Both the position numbers and the translations under genes were made by a program. From positions 575,697-639,696 of the forward strand of contig NZ_JH164926.1 in the NCBI RefSeq assembly GCF_000226875.1: a stretch of 64,000 nucleotides of DNA, written 5' to 3'. Shown piece by piece: positions 7,232 to 15,382 of this stretch. The DNA is from Neisseria shayeganii 871. GTDB lineage: Bacteria; Pseudomonadota; Gammaproteobacteria; Burkholderiales; Neisseriaceae. Within the stretch, counting starts at the first letter, position 1. Each line of letters starts with the position of its first letter. The notes below the pieces were generated by a model that was not told where the DNA came from, did not search any database, and saw only the letters and a list, made by a program, of their open reading frames with translations.

Positions 7232-7767
7232 ACGAACAGGCACTATTTGGCAGCGTGGAAGAAGCGCTGACTTTTGCGTTTCACTATTCGGCCGAGCAGT
7301 CGCCGCGCACGCCGATGACGGCCTTGGCGCAAGGTGGTGCAATCGGCAGCGGAAAAGGCTTGCACGGCGTGGACGGAGCGGCACAGGCCGCCATGATATT
7401 AAACAAGCTGGATGCCTTGCCCAAAGAGCAGCGCTGGGCGCTGACGGTACGATTTGGAGATGTGGAACGCGAATGCCCGTGCTGCGGCCATCCTGCCAAA
7501 AGCAATGAATGGAAAGATGCGGTTGATGGCTTGTCTTGGTGTGTGGAACTTGAGGGTATCCCGAAGCAGATGCGCCATGCGATGATTGCGAAGGTATTGT
7601 GCCGGCAGCCCCATAATTTCAGAGCTGATTGTGAGCGATACGGATTGGTATTGCGCACCCTGAATCGGCAGAAAAATTCACTAAAAACCAGATTGAATGC
7701 ACTTGAGCGAAAAGGGTTAGATGAAATGCGTGATATTTTGTTCGACCTACTCCCTAATGCTGCATAG
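7228..7767 (+). CDS. Hypothetical phage protein, possible late-gene regulator
   Basis: A 179-residue protein with a CPCCGH zinc-ribbon-like motif near residue 86 and a basic helical C-terminal half (RTLNRQKNSLKTRLNALERKG). It is the last gene before a strong terminator and the start of the late region. In lambdoid phages that is the place of antiterminator Q, and the late operon here carries many internal terminators. A Q-like role is inference; the sequence is not clearly homologous to known Q proteins. Confidence 0.5.
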   Translation: MNEQALFGSVEEALTFAFHYSAEQSPRTPMTALAQGGAIGSGKGLHGVDGAAQAAMILNKLDALPKEQRWALTVRFGDVERECPCCGHPAKSNEWKDAVDGLSWCVELEGIPKQMRHAMIAKVLCRQPHNFRADCERYGLVLRTLNRQKNSLKTRLNALERKGLDEMRDILFDLLPNAA

Positions 7768-7863
7768 TTTTATAAAGCGCTTGTATTTGGCACAAATGTG
7801 TGCCAAAATCGGTAGTAACTTGATACTGTGTATTCTTTCGCCCGAAAGATTTGTAAGATTCCC

Positions 7864-7892
7864 AGCCCATGCTTAATCGCGTGGGCTTTTTT
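7864..7892 (+). terminator. Terminator of the early operon
   Basis: Stem AGCCCATGC (7864-7872) pairs with GCGTGGGCT (7879-7887, one G-U) over a 6-base loop and runs into a T6 tract. It ends the early operon and overlaps the 3' end of the convergent HTH gene. Confidence 0.75.
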
Positions 7893-8091
7893 GCATCTGG
7901 GCAATCTGCCGGCGCAGGGAGATCATCTCTGCCTTTAACTCCAGGTAGGCAACAGCGTATTGAGGTATGCCGTGGGTATTCCACCGGCTGATGTTTCGGG
8001 GGGCGATTTTGATGGCTCGTGATAACTCAGCTCGGGTCATGTGGGCATCATGCAAAAGCGAGTTGATTTTGTCGGTGTAGTCTTGCATCAT
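7873..8091 (-). CDS. Small HTH regulator
   Basis: The ATG pair at 8091/8088 gives a protein of 71-72 residues with a central helix-turn-helix (MTRAELSRAIKIAPRNISRWNTHGI) and a C-terminal helix with heptad-like spacing (LELKAEMISLRRQIAQM) that could dimerise. The longer reading to 8259 runs through the promoter of the divergent gene and is rejected. It faces the PAPS-reductase-like gene across a short AT-rich region containing a palindrome, so it probably regulates that gene and itself. Confidence 0.65.
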   Translation of the reverse strand: MMQDYTDKINSLLHDAHMTRAELSRAIKIAPRNISRWNTHGIPQYAVAYLELKAEMISLRRQIAQMQKSPRD

Positions 8092-8100
8092 GGATAATAT

Positions 8101-8115
8101 ATCTATATAATAGAT
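8101..8115. promoter_or_regulatory. Palindromic operator between HTH gene and PAPS-reductase-like gene
   Basis: ATCTAT-ATA-ATAGAT is a perfect palindrome in a very AT-rich intergenic region, 9 bases from the HTH start codon. It is the best candidate binding site of the divergent HTH protein and could also overlap a promoter (TATAATAGATGATATGAT). Confidence 0.5.
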
Positions 8116-8146
8116 GATATGATAAATCAGATAGAGGTATTGGACA

Positions 8147-8848
8147 ATGGTTGCGCTATCTGGAGCCGACACCATCCGCGAGGTTGCCAAGCGACAAAAA
8201 AAGACCCTACTGGCATTTAGCACCGGCAAAGATGCGGTCGCGGCATATTTGGCCATCAAGGATCATTTTGAGGAGGTTGTCCCCTATTACCTATATCTCG
8301 TCCCCGGCCTTGAGTTTGTGGATGAGCAAATTGCCATGTATGAGCGGCAGTTTGGTTTTAAGGTCACACAGCTGCCCCACCCGTCCGTACATCGCCTGCT
8401 TAACCATTTTATCTTCCAGCCGCCCCAAAATTGCGCGGTAATCGAAGATGCGGGTTTGCCGAATTTTGACTACACCGACATTCAGGCGGCCATGTGCCAG
8501 ATGCACAAGCTGCCCAGGAAAACCCTAGTGGCTGATGGCGTCCGCGCAGCGGATAGCCCAATGCGCCGCATTGCCATCAATACACATGGCAGCATTAGCT
8601 ACAACCAGCTCAAATACCATCCGATTTGGGACTGGAAAAAGGCAGACTTGATTGAGTGTTTCAAAAAACACAACGTCAAGCTGGGAAGTGATTACAAAAT
8701 CTTCGGCCGCTCGTTTGATGGGATTGATCTGCGGTTTTTGTTGCCGATCAAAAAGCACCATCCAAAGGATTATCAAAAAATCCTTGAGCTGTATCCGATG
8801 GCTGATTTAGAGGTTTTCCGCTGGGAGTGTGCAAATGGCAAATATTGA
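8147..8848 (+). CDS. PAPS reductase-family ATP pyrophosphatase (phage type)
   Basis: The 233-residue protein has the PP-loop FSTGKDAVAAY near residue 24, the nucleotide-binding motif of the adenine nucleotide alpha-hydrolase / PAPS reductase superfamily. It continues with a PGLEFVDEQIAMYERQFG segment typical of phage-encoded members. It lacks the C-terminal ECG(I/L)H Cys motif of sulfate-assimilating CysH, so sulfite formation is unlikely. Phage members of this superfamily may use ATP to modify nucleic acid; the real substrate is unknown. It is divergent from an HTH regulator and overlaps the next gene by 14 bases. Confidence 0.75.
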   Translation: MVALSGADTIREVAKRQKKTLLAFSTGKDAVAAYLAIKDHFEEVVPYYLYLVPGLEFVDEQIAMYERQFGFKVTQLPHPSVHRLLNHFIFQPPQNCAVIEDAGLPNFDYTDIQAAMCQMHKLPRKTLVADGVRAADSPMRRIAINTHGSISYNQLKYHPIWDWKKADLIECFKKHNVKLGSDYKIFGRSFDGIDLRFLLPIKKHHPKDYQKILELYPMADLEVFRWECANGKY

Positions 8849-9254
8849 CGTGAAAGCAAAACTGGAAGCTGCGAAGCAAAAGGCCAAGCAGGCCGTAGCC
8901 AAGCACAAGCGGTCGAAAGACCCAGCAGTCATCATGCCGGAGCCAACCGGCAACCCGGAAGTAGACAGTAAAGCGGATTTGGATGCGGTACAACAAGGTT
9001 TCCGCGATCGCATCAAAAATGAAAGCAACCGCTTTGAACTGGCTACCGATAGCGAATATTGGTTTGCCGCCTGCTTCCAGACGCGGGAGCAAAAAGAAGC
9101 CTTTCTGAAGGCGATTGATTTGCTGGCGCATGGCGATAAATACATTGATGGTCGCCTGCTGGCGGAAAAGCTCGGAATCACTCTGCCGGATGCGGATGTG
9201 CCGTATCGGACGGAAGGGAAGATTGATAAGGATTATGCCCAGTTTGTCGATTGA
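8835..9254 (+). CDS. Hypothetical phage protein next to terminase
   Basis: The ATG at 8835 follows GGGAG by 7 bases and is preferred to the GTG at 8829. The 139-residue product has a Lys/Ala-rich helical N-terminus (VKAKLEAAKQKAKQAVAKHK) and a globular C-terminal part (EYWFAACFQTREQKEAFLKAI) that reads like a small phage family found before terminase genes. It overlaps the PAPS-reductase-like gene and is probably co-expressed. Function unknown. Confidence 0.6.
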   Translation: MANIDVKAKLEAAKQKAKQAVAKHKRSKDPAVIMPEPTGNPEVDSKADLDAVQQGFRDRIKNESNRFELATDSEYWFAACFQTREQKEAFLKAIDLLAHGDKYIDGRLLAEKLGITLPDADVPYRTEGKIDKDYAQFVD

Positions 9255-9272
9255 CATTCTGGTTTTGGGATA

Positions 9273-9294
9273 GGTCGCTTTGGCGGCCTTTTTT
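9273..9294 (+). terminator. Intergenic terminator in the late operon
   Basis: GGTCGC (9273-9278) pairs with GCGGCC (9283-9288) over TTTG and is followed by T6. It stands 14 bases before the next start codon. Confidence 0.65.
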
Positions 9295-9307
9295 GTTGGA
9301 GGTTGAT

Positions 9308-9412
9308 ATGCGTGGTTTTATCACACTCGCCAATAATGGCGGCATCATGTACACCAATGGCAATGGACGCAGGGCGAGTAGTAGTGCCAATGCGCGAACA
9401 AGTGGAAGCTGA
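9308..9412 (+). CDS. Microprotein MRGF...RTSGS, copy 1
   Basis: A 34-residue ORF with GGAGG before the ATG. It starts MRGFITLANNGG and ends SNARTSGS. The next small gene starts MRGFLG and ends GRTSGS, so the two look like diverged duplicates. Function unknown; position between a terminator and the terminase gene is conserved-looking for phage accessory peptides. Confidence 0.5.
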   Translation: MRGFITLANNGGIMYTNGNGRRASSSANARTSGS

Positions 9413-9424
9413 AAGGAGCTTGAG

Positions 9425-9517
9425 ATGCGTGGATTTTTAGGGCGTGTTGCCGATGGCGTGCGTAATTTGGCGCGTCGTGCGGTAAGTGCTGTTCGCGGCC
9501 GCACAAGCGGATCGTAA
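9425..9517 (+). CDS. Microprotein MRGF...RTSGS, copy 2
   Basis: A 30-residue ORF 12 bases after copy 1, again with a good Shine-Dalgarno (AAAGGAGCTTGAG). It is very basic and helical (FLGRVADGVRNLARRAVSAVRG) and could be amphipathic, but shares its first four and last five residues with copy 1. Function unknown. Confidence 0.5.
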   Translation: MRGFLGRVADGVRNLARRAVSAVRGRTSGS

Positions 9518-9557
9518 GGCTGCTTGAAACTTTAACCCCATGTAAGAAGGTTTTGTT

Positions 9558-10142
9558 ATGGCAAAGTGTGGGGCGAAAACCCGTTCAGGCGCCCCATGTC
9601 AGAACAATGCAATGGCAAACGGCAGGTGCCGACTTCATGGGGGAAAATCAACAGGCGCGCCTAAAGGTGGCAAGAATAACCTTAAGCCTGGTGCGCTTTA
9701 TTCTGCCTACTATACGGATGAAGAAAAGCAGCTTGCTGATGGTTTGGAACTTGAAAGCATTGATGCGGAATTGAGGCTCTGCAAAATCCGGCTGAATCGA
9801 GCCTTGAAGCTGGAGGCGGAACAAGAGGCGGAAGCTCTGGAGCTTGAGCGGCTTGTTGAATCGCCTGCGGTGGTTGGTGGTATTGCGGTAACGGATGATC
9901 CGGATATGCCGCCTATCCAGCAGAAAACCTTTGTGCGGAAAGATTACGAGGCCATCATTCAGCGCTTACTTGGGCGTATTGAATCATTGACGGCCACTCG
10001 GCAGAGATTGATTGCTGGAATGTTGGATATTGAGCTGAAGCGCAATGAACTGGATGCTGTGAATGGCAGTGAAGCCGAATCGCAGCCGGTTGAAGTGGTG
10101 TTTCAAACAGTAGATGCGAGAAAGCCTGATGCCGACGCTTAA
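9558..10142 (+). CDS. Terminase small subunit
   Basis: The 194-residue protein begins with a Cys-rich motif (CGAKTRSGAPCQNNAMANGRC) and the RLHGGKSTGAPKG element common to one group of phage small terminases. A long helical region and an acidic tail follow. It precedes the large subunit, which starts inside its 3' end. It would recognise the packaging site and hand the DNA to the large subunit. Confidence 0.8.
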   Translation: MAKCGAKTRSGAPCQNNAMANGRCRLHGGKSTGAPKGGKNNLKPGALYSAYYTDEEKQLADGLELESIDAELRLCKIRLNRALKLEAEQEAEALELERLVESPAVVGGIAVTDDPDMPPIQQKTFVRKDYEAIIQRLLGRIESLTATRQRLIAGMLDIELKRNELDAVNGSEAESQPVEVVFQTVDARKPDADA

Positions 10143-11397
10143 TGTTCCCCAATCAAAGTTTCTGGCAATGCCGCACAAGTTCCGCGCTTATGTGGCGGGA
10201 TACGGCAGCGGTAAAACATGGGTTGGTTGCGACAGCTTGATGATCCATTGCCTGCGTTATCCAAAAATCAATGCCGGCTACTTTGCGCCCACCTATCCGC
10301 AGATTAGGGATATTTTTTATCCCACGGTGGAAGAAGTGGCGTTTGACTGCGGCCTGTCCGTCAGCATCAACCAATCGAATAAAGAAGTGCACGTTTACAG
10401 CGGCAGCCGATACCGCAGTACAGTAATTTGCCGTTCGATGGATAACCCCGCTTCGATTGTGGGCTTCAAAATCGGTCACGCCCTGTGCGACGAAATCGAC
10501 ACCATGAAGCGCGAGAAGGCGCGGGAAGCGTGGCGTAAGATCATTGCGCGGATGCGTTACAAGGTGGACGGGCTGCGCAACGGTATTGATGTGACTACCA
10601 CGCCGGAGGGCTTCCAGTTCGTTTACGAGCAGTTTGTGAAGGCGGTGCGCGAGAAGCCGGAGCTGGGCAAGCTGTACGGCTTGATTCAGGCCAGCACTTA
10701 CGACAACGCCGCCAACCTGCCGGATGATTACATTACCTCCCTGAAGGCCAGTTATCCGCCGCAGTTGATTGAAGCCTACCTGAACGGGCAGTTCGTCAAC
10801 CTGAACAGCGGTACGGTGTATTCAAACTTCGATCGTGAAGAAAACCATACCGATGCCGAGATGGAGCACGGCGAAGCCCTGCATATCGGCATGGACTTCA
10901 ATGTGCTGAAAATGGCGGCCGTGGTGTATGTGATTCGGGACGGCAACCCGTATGCGGTGGCAGAACTGACCGATGTGCGCGATACACCGACAATGGCCGA
11001 TTTGCTGAAAGAACGCTATGCCGGCCGCGCCATCACGATTTACCCGGATGCCAGCGGCCAAAACCGCAGCAGCAAGAACTGGTCGCAGTCGGATATTTCC
11101 ATTTTGAAGCAGGCTGGCTTTGTGATTCGTGTTGACAGCACCAATCCGAGCGTAAAAGACCGGGTGAACAGCACGCAGGCCATGTTGTTGAACGGCAACG
11201 GCGAACGCAGGCTGAAAGTGAACACCCGAAACTGCCCGAGGCTGACCGAAGCAATGGAGCAGCAGGTGTACGACAACAACGGCGAGCCGGACAAAACCAG
11301 CGGCCATGACCATGTGACCGATGCCGGCACTTATCCGATTGTGAAGCTGTATCCGATCAAGAAGCCGGCTGTCGGCCGGAGTGATTTTCTACTGTAA
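10129..11397 (+). CDS. Terminase large subunit
   Basis: About 422 residues from the ATG at 10129 (overlapping the small subunit); an ATG at 10114 is a possible alternative. The ATPase domain has Walker A GYGSGKTW (residues 25-32) and a Walker B ending LCDEID (near 120). The C-terminal RNase H-like nuclease domain shows acidic residues in HIGMDFNVLK, IYPDASGQN and HDHVTDAGTY. It is the packaging motor and headful or cos nuclease. The stop codon is part of the following terminator stem. Confidence 0.92.
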   Translation: MPTLNVPQSKFLAMPHKFRAYVAGYGSGKTWVGCDSLMIHCLRYPKINAGYFAPTYPQIRDIFYPTVEEVAFDCGLSVSINQSNKEVHVYSGSRYRSTVICRSMDNPASIVGFKIGHALCDEIDTMKREKAREAWRKIIARMRYKVDGLRNGIDVTTTPEGFQFVYEQFVKAVREKPELGKLYGLIQASTYDNAANLPDDYITSLKASYPPQLIEAYLNGQFVNLNSGTVYSNFDREENHTDAEMEHGEALHIGMDFNVLKMAAVVYVIRDGNPYAVAELTDVRDTPTMADLLKERYAGRAITIYPDASGQNRSSKNWSQSDISILKQAGFVIRVDSTNPSVKDRVNSTQAMLLNGNGERRLKVNTRNCPRLTEAMEQQVYDNNGEPDKTSGHDHVTDAGTYPIVKLYPIKKPAVGRSDFLL

Positions 11398-11419
11398 CCG
11401 CCTTGATGGCGGTTTTTTT
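11396..11419 (+). terminator. Terminator between terminase and portal genes
   Basis: AACCGCC (11396-11402) pairs with GGCGGTT (11408-11414) over TTGAT, followed by T7. The stem starts inside the terminase stop codon, and the portal start codon lies 13 bases after the T tract. Confidence 0.8.
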
Positions 11420-11432
11420 ATTGAGCAACCCT

Positions 11433-12839
11433 ATGGACGTATCGAGCAAAACCGGCGCAGTTTCCGCCATGCACGCCAAAAATACGGTGGTGCAGAGCCT
11501 GATGGGCGGAACCAGCGCCATGCGGGCGGCCGGCAAAACCTATCTGCCGCAATGGCCGCAGGAAAGCAAAGAGGCCTACGACATCCGCCTCAGCACCTCC
11601 ACCCTGCTGCCGGTGATGGCCGAGACGCTGGGCCAAATGGTGGGCCGCGTGTTCTTCCGCGACATCGACACCGAACAGGTTTCAGACAGCCTGCTGCCGC
11701 TGCTGGATAACATCGACCTGCAAAACAACAATCTGCCGGTGTTCTGTTCGGCATGGTTTAAAGATGCATTGGCTTACGGCGCGTCTTATGTGTTGGTGGA
11801 CTACCCCAGCGCCGAAGGCAACCGCACGCTGGCCGATGACAAGGCGCTCGGGCTGCGACCGTATGCGGTGGCGGTGCGCAATGCCGATGTGATCGGTTTC
11901 CGCAGCGAGGTTCGGGCCGGCGTGCCGGTGTGTACGCAGTTCCGTTACCGGCAGACCATTATCGAGCCGGACGGCGAGTTTGGCGAAAAGACGATTGAGC
12001 AAATCAACGTGTTGGAGCCGGGCTTGGTGCGCCGCTACCGCAAAAGCGACAAGGGCAGCTGGTATTTACACGGTGAAAACCTGCTGTCCGCCGGCGGCAA
12101 TCCGCTGGATTATGTGCCGGTTGTTGAGCTGGTACCTAATCCGACCGGCTTTTTTGTCGGCGAGCCGCCTCTGCTGGAGCTGGCGCACCTGAACATCAAG
12201 CACTGGCAAAGCCAAAGCGACCAGGACAACATCACCCACTATGTTCGCGTGCCGCTGCTGTCTTACAGCGGATCGGAAAACCTTGAGTCGGTAGTGGCCG
12301 CCGCCGGCAACCTGTTGAGCTTGGGCATAGACGGCCAATTGAGCTACGTTGAGCACTCCGGAGCCGCCATCGCCGCCGGCGCAAGCAGTCTGGAAAAGCT
12401 GGAAGCCGATATGCAGGCCGCCGGTGCCAAGCTGTTGATTCGCTCCAAGCTGGCCTTGACAGATTCACAGGCGCGCGAAGAGCAAGGCAAAGAAATCAGC
12501 CTGCTGCGCCACTATGCCAATCTGCTTGAGGACGCCATCGGCCGCATGCTGGACATGATGGTGCGCTGGGTGGGTGAGCAAAGCGGCGGCACGGTGGAAA
12601 TTTCCGGCAATATTGACGCCGACTTCAACCCCGCCGCCAGTCTGGACGTGTTGCTGAAGATGAACGCCGCCGGCTGCTTGTCCGACCAAACCCTGTTTGA
12701 AGAGGCCAAGCGGCGCGGTTTGGTGTCGAACATGGCTGAGTGGGAAACGGAAAAAGAACGCTTGGCCGAAGAGGCGGAAACGGCGGCCCCGGCAGGTATG
12801 GACTTTGGGCAAGGCGGGCAAGGCGATGACGAAAAATGA
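11433..12839 (+). CDS. Portal protein (DUF4055 family)
   Basis: The start is taken at ATG 11433 because the upstream in-frame codons lie in the terminator. The 468-residue product matches the DUF4055 portal type: an N-terminal helical region (YLPQWPQESKEAYDIRLSTS), a YGASYVLVDYP segment near residue 115, PTGFFVGEPPLLELAHLNIKHWQ in the middle, and QGKEISLLRHYANLLEDAIG near the end. It forms the dodecameric ring at the capsid vertex through which DNA passes. Confidence 0.85.
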   Translation: MDVSSKTGAVSAMHAKNTVVQSLMGGTSAMRAAGKTYLPQWPQESKEAYDIRLSTSTLLPVMAETLGQMVGRVFFRDIDTEQVSDSLLPLLDNIDLQNNNLPVFCSAWFKDALAYGASYVLVDYPSAEGNRTLADDKALGLRPYAVAVRNADVIGFRSEVRAGVPVCTQFRYRQTIIEPDGEFGEKTIEQINVLEPGLVRRYRKSDKGSWYLHGENLLSAGGNPLDYVPVVELVPNPTGFFVGEPPLLELAHLNIKHWQSQSDQDNITHYVRVPLLSYSGSENLESVVAAAGNLLSLGIDGQLSYVEHSGAAIAAGASSLEKLEADMQAAGAKLLIRSKLALTDSQAREEQGKEISLLRHYANLLEDAIGRMLDMMVRWVGEQSGGTVEISGNIDADFNPAASLDVLLKMNAAGCLSDQTLFEEAKRRGLVSNMAEWETEKERLAEEAETAAPAGMDFGQGGQGDDEK

Positions 12840-12990
12840 TGTGCACGTTATCCCGCTAAACGACTACCGCGAACACGATCAGAGCCGCGATTGCTGGTGC
12901 TGCCCTACGGTAAACGATGACGGCTTGGTGATTCATCATGCGATGGACGGCCGCGAGCGCTACGAATCAGGCGAGATGCTGCTGCAATGA
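12826..12990 (+). CDS. Small His/Cys-containing phage protein
   Basis: A 54-residue ORF overlapping the portal gene by 14 bases and the next gene by 4. It has CWCCP near residue 23 and HH near residue 37, so it might bind a metal; the segment GLVIHHAMDGRERYE is reminiscent of small proteins found between portal and head-morphogenesis genes. Function unknown. Confidence 0.55.
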   Translation: MTKNDVHVIPLNDYREHDQSRDCWCCPTVNDDGLVIHHAMDGRERYESGEMLLQ

Positions 12991-14426
12991 CCCCAAACGA
13001 ACAAATCATCCACGACCTGCTGACGCGGCAAATCGACCTGATGCGCTACGAGCGCAGCGTTCGGCGCGATGTGCTGCAACAGCTTGAGACCATGCGGCGC
13101 GAGGTTGAGGACAAGCTGCGCGGGCAGAATCTGGACGAGATGGGCAGGCGTGAACTGGCAGCCTTGTTGGCCGACATCGACGCCATACTCAGCCGTGATT
13201 ACGACCTGATTTCAGGTAGCCTGAATACGGCCGAAGTGGTGGAAGACGAAAGCGAATGGCTGTTTGTGTGGCTGGGCGGCATGGCGGCCATGTATGGTCT
13301 ACCGGAGCCGAAAAGGCTGCCTGAAACCCATAAGCAGGCCCTGCAGAACGGTTTGCTGGTGGGCGGCCTGACGATTGCCGAAGCCTTTACCGGGCAGCGT
13401 GATGCTTTGATGCGCCGTATCCGCGCACAGGTGCGTATGGCGGCGGTGGGCGGCAGCGACTGGGAAAGCCTGAAAACCGACCTGCAAGCCGCTTTCAAGC
13501 GCGCCATCCAGCACGCCGAAACCACGACCGCCACTTGGATCAGCACCATTGCCAACCAAACGACCTACTGGGCGGGCAAGGCCAATCCATGGGTCAAGGG
13601 CTACCGGCATATTTCGGTGCTGGACAGCAAAACCAGCAGCGTATGCACCAACCGCCACGGCAAGCTGTGGGACAAGCAGAAACAGCCGCAGGGGCATGAT
13701 TTTGAGTTTCGCGTGCCGCCCATGCACCCGAACTGCCGCAGCCGCCTGGTATGGGTGGCCGACTTGGGCGACGATTTCCAAGGTGTGAGCGGCGAAGATT
13801 GGGTTAAAGGCCGCACGCTGGCGCAGTTGCAGGAGCAATTCGGCAAGGGTATCGGCCAGATGCTGCATGACGGCACCATCAGCCTGCATGATGCGGTACG
13901 GCGGGGCGGGTTGGAGGCAATAACCTTGCGCGGACTGCGGCGCGAACACGCCCTTTCGGTGCTATCCGGCGATTTTGGGCAGCGCTTCGGCCAAGTCCGC
14001 CGCATAGTGGCGGAAATGAAGTCCGGCGGCGCTGAATTGTCGGCCGTCCGCCAAGTGGCACAGGATAAGGTTTGGCATGCCGCCGATTTGAGTAAGCGAG
14101 CGCAATCTTGGCTTGGTGCCGAAACCGGCAAGGTGTGGTTGTCGGAAGATACGCTGATTAAGCAGTTGTACAACCACCCTGAGCTGCCGCTGGCGACTTA
14201 TCGACGCATTCCGCAGATTTTGAATCAGGCGGATTTGGTGGTGCAGGTTGATGGTTTGAAAATCGCGTTTGTCCGCAAAGATGAAGAGATTTTGAAGGCG
14301 GTCGTCAAGACCACCCAAGACAGAGAGGAGCTTTATTTGGTTTCGCTGTTTTCAGCCAAAGAAAAGGAAATGCTGCGAACTAGAGCAAAAGGTGTGATTT
14401 TGTTTGAAAGGGAAACAGGCGGATAG
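12987..14426 (+). CDS. Minor head protein (Mu F-like) with C-terminal PBECR-type nuclease-like domain
   Basis: This 479-residue protein has a Mu F-like head-morphogenesis domain in the middle (about 150-260): ATWISTIANQTTYWA, VLDSKTSSVCTNRHGKLW and the signature PPMHPNCRSRLVWV. After a linker, residues about 370-479 form a separate domain (VWLSEDTLIKQLYNHPELPLATYRRIP...ELYLVSLFSAKEKEM) that resembles the PBECR (Barnase/EndoU/ColicinE5/RelE-like) nuclease domains of phage polyvalent proteins. The head part would take part in procapsid assembly; the tail part might be injected with DNA. A DUS lies inside the gene at about 13,211. Confidence 0.8.
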   Translation: MTPNEQIIHDLLTRQIDLMRYERSVRRDVLQQLETMRREVEDKLRGQNLDEMGRRELAALLADIDAILSRDYDLISGSLNTAEVVEDESEWLFVWLGGMAAMYGLPEPKRLPETHKQALQNGLLVGGLTIAEAFTGQRDALMRRIRAQVRMAAVGGSDWESLKTDLQAAFKRAIQHAETTTATWISTIANQTTYWAGKANPWVKGYRHISVLDSKTSSVCTNRHGKLWDKQKQPQGHDFEFRVPPMHPNCRSRLVWVADLGDDFQGVSGEDWVKGRTLAQLQEQFGKGIGQMLHDGTISLHDAVRRGGLEAITLRGLRREHALSVLSGDFGQRFGQVRRIVAEMKSGGAELSAVRQVAQDKVWHAADLSKRAQSWLGAETGKVWLSEDTLIKQLYNHPELPLATYRRIPQILNQADLVVQVDGLKIAFVRKDEEILKAVVKTTQDREELYLVSLFSAKEKEMLRTRAKGVILFERETGG

Positions 14427-14617
14427 ACTGCCATCCTATCACGCGCACTTATTTGTATGGCTACGGCAGGCAGATTCACCGTGTTTCGCCTGCTTCCCTT
14501 TGTTAATTATAGATTATTTACAGGCTATCTGAAAGGGTGGCCTTTTTTGTTGCCCGCTGCCGGGAATGGCGCGGGTGTCTGCGGCGGATGCCGCTTTTTT
14601 TTGATGGAGTAAACGAC
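14427..14617. other. Intergenic region with imperfect DUS
   Basis: No ORF with a ribosome binding site is seen. It holds an imperfect DUS (CAGGCTATCTGAAA, about 14,521) and ends in the terminator at 14,581. A minus-strand reading over the region lacks a start signal and is not accepted. Confidence 0.4.
14581..14602 (+). terminator. Terminator before the scaffold gene
   Basis: GCGGC (14581-14585) pairs with GCCGC (14590-14594) over GGAT and runs into T8; the Shine-Dalgarno GGAG of the next gene follows within a few bases. Confidence 0.65.
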
Positions 14618-15367
14618 GTGAAACTGAAATTGGACGACAACGGCAACGTGGTATTGCAAGACGGCAAACCGGTTTATGTGCATGACGACGGCAAAGAAAT
14701 CCCGTTTGACGCCCCGGCGGCCATGCAGCGCATTTCGGCCCTGAATGCGGAAGCCAAGGGCCACCGCGAAGCAAAAGAAGCAGCGGAAGCCAAGCTGAAA
14801 GCCTTTGACGGTATCGACGACGCCGAGGCGGCCAAGAAGGCGCTAGCGACGGTACAGAACTTGGACGACAAAAAGCTGATTGATGCCGGCGAGGCCGATA
14901 AGGTTAAGGCGGAAGTCATCAAGTCGTATGAAGAAAAGCTGGCGGCAGCGGAAGCAGCCACGGCCAAAGTTCAAGCCCAGTTCCACAGCGAGCTGATCGG
15001 CGGCAGCTTCGCCCGCAGCAAAGTGATTGCGGACAAGTTGGCGATTCCCGCTGACGTGGCTCAGGCGTTCTTCGGCAAACATTTCGGCATTTCGGATGAT
15101 GGCCGCATTGTCGCCAAAGACGCCCACGGCAACGAGATTTTCAGCCGCACCAACCCCGGCGAAAAAGCCGGCTTCGACGAGGCGCTGGAAGCCCTGATTG
15201 ATGCCTACCCAAACAAGGACAGCATCCTCAAGGGCAGCGGCGCTTCCGGGGCCGGTACGACGCCTGGCGGCAGCGGTGGCGGCAAAACCCTCAGCCGTGA
15301 GCAATTTGAAGCACTCGACCCAGCAAGCCGTATGCAGGCGTTGCAGGACAAAGTACAAATCATTTAA
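14618..15367 (+). CDS. Capsid scaffold-like protein (DUF6651-like)
   Basis: The start is the GTG at 14618 behind GGAG; reading further upstream would cross the terminator. The 249-residue protein opens with a beta-rich LDDNGNVVLQDGKPVYVHDDG and continues as an Ala/Lys/Glu-rich helical region (about 40-135), then KVIADKLAIPADVAQAFFGKHF and a Gly-rich linker. Position directly before the coat gene and the coiled character fit a scaffolding protein, removed from the procapsid before DNA packaging. Confidence 0.7.
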   Translation: MKLKLDDNGNVVLQDGKPVYVHDDGKEIPFDAPAAMQRISALNAEAKGHREAKEAAEAKLKAFDGIDDAEAAKKALATVQNLDDKKLIDAGEADKVKAEVIKSYEEKLAAAEAATAKVQAQFHSELIGGSFARSKVIADKLAIPADVAQAFFGKHFGISDDGRIVAKDAHGNEIFSRTNPGEKAGFDEALEALIDAYPNKDSILKGSGASGAGTTPGGSGGGKTLSREQFEALDPASRMQALQDKVQII

Positions 15368-15382
15368 AGAAAGGAGCCGTAA

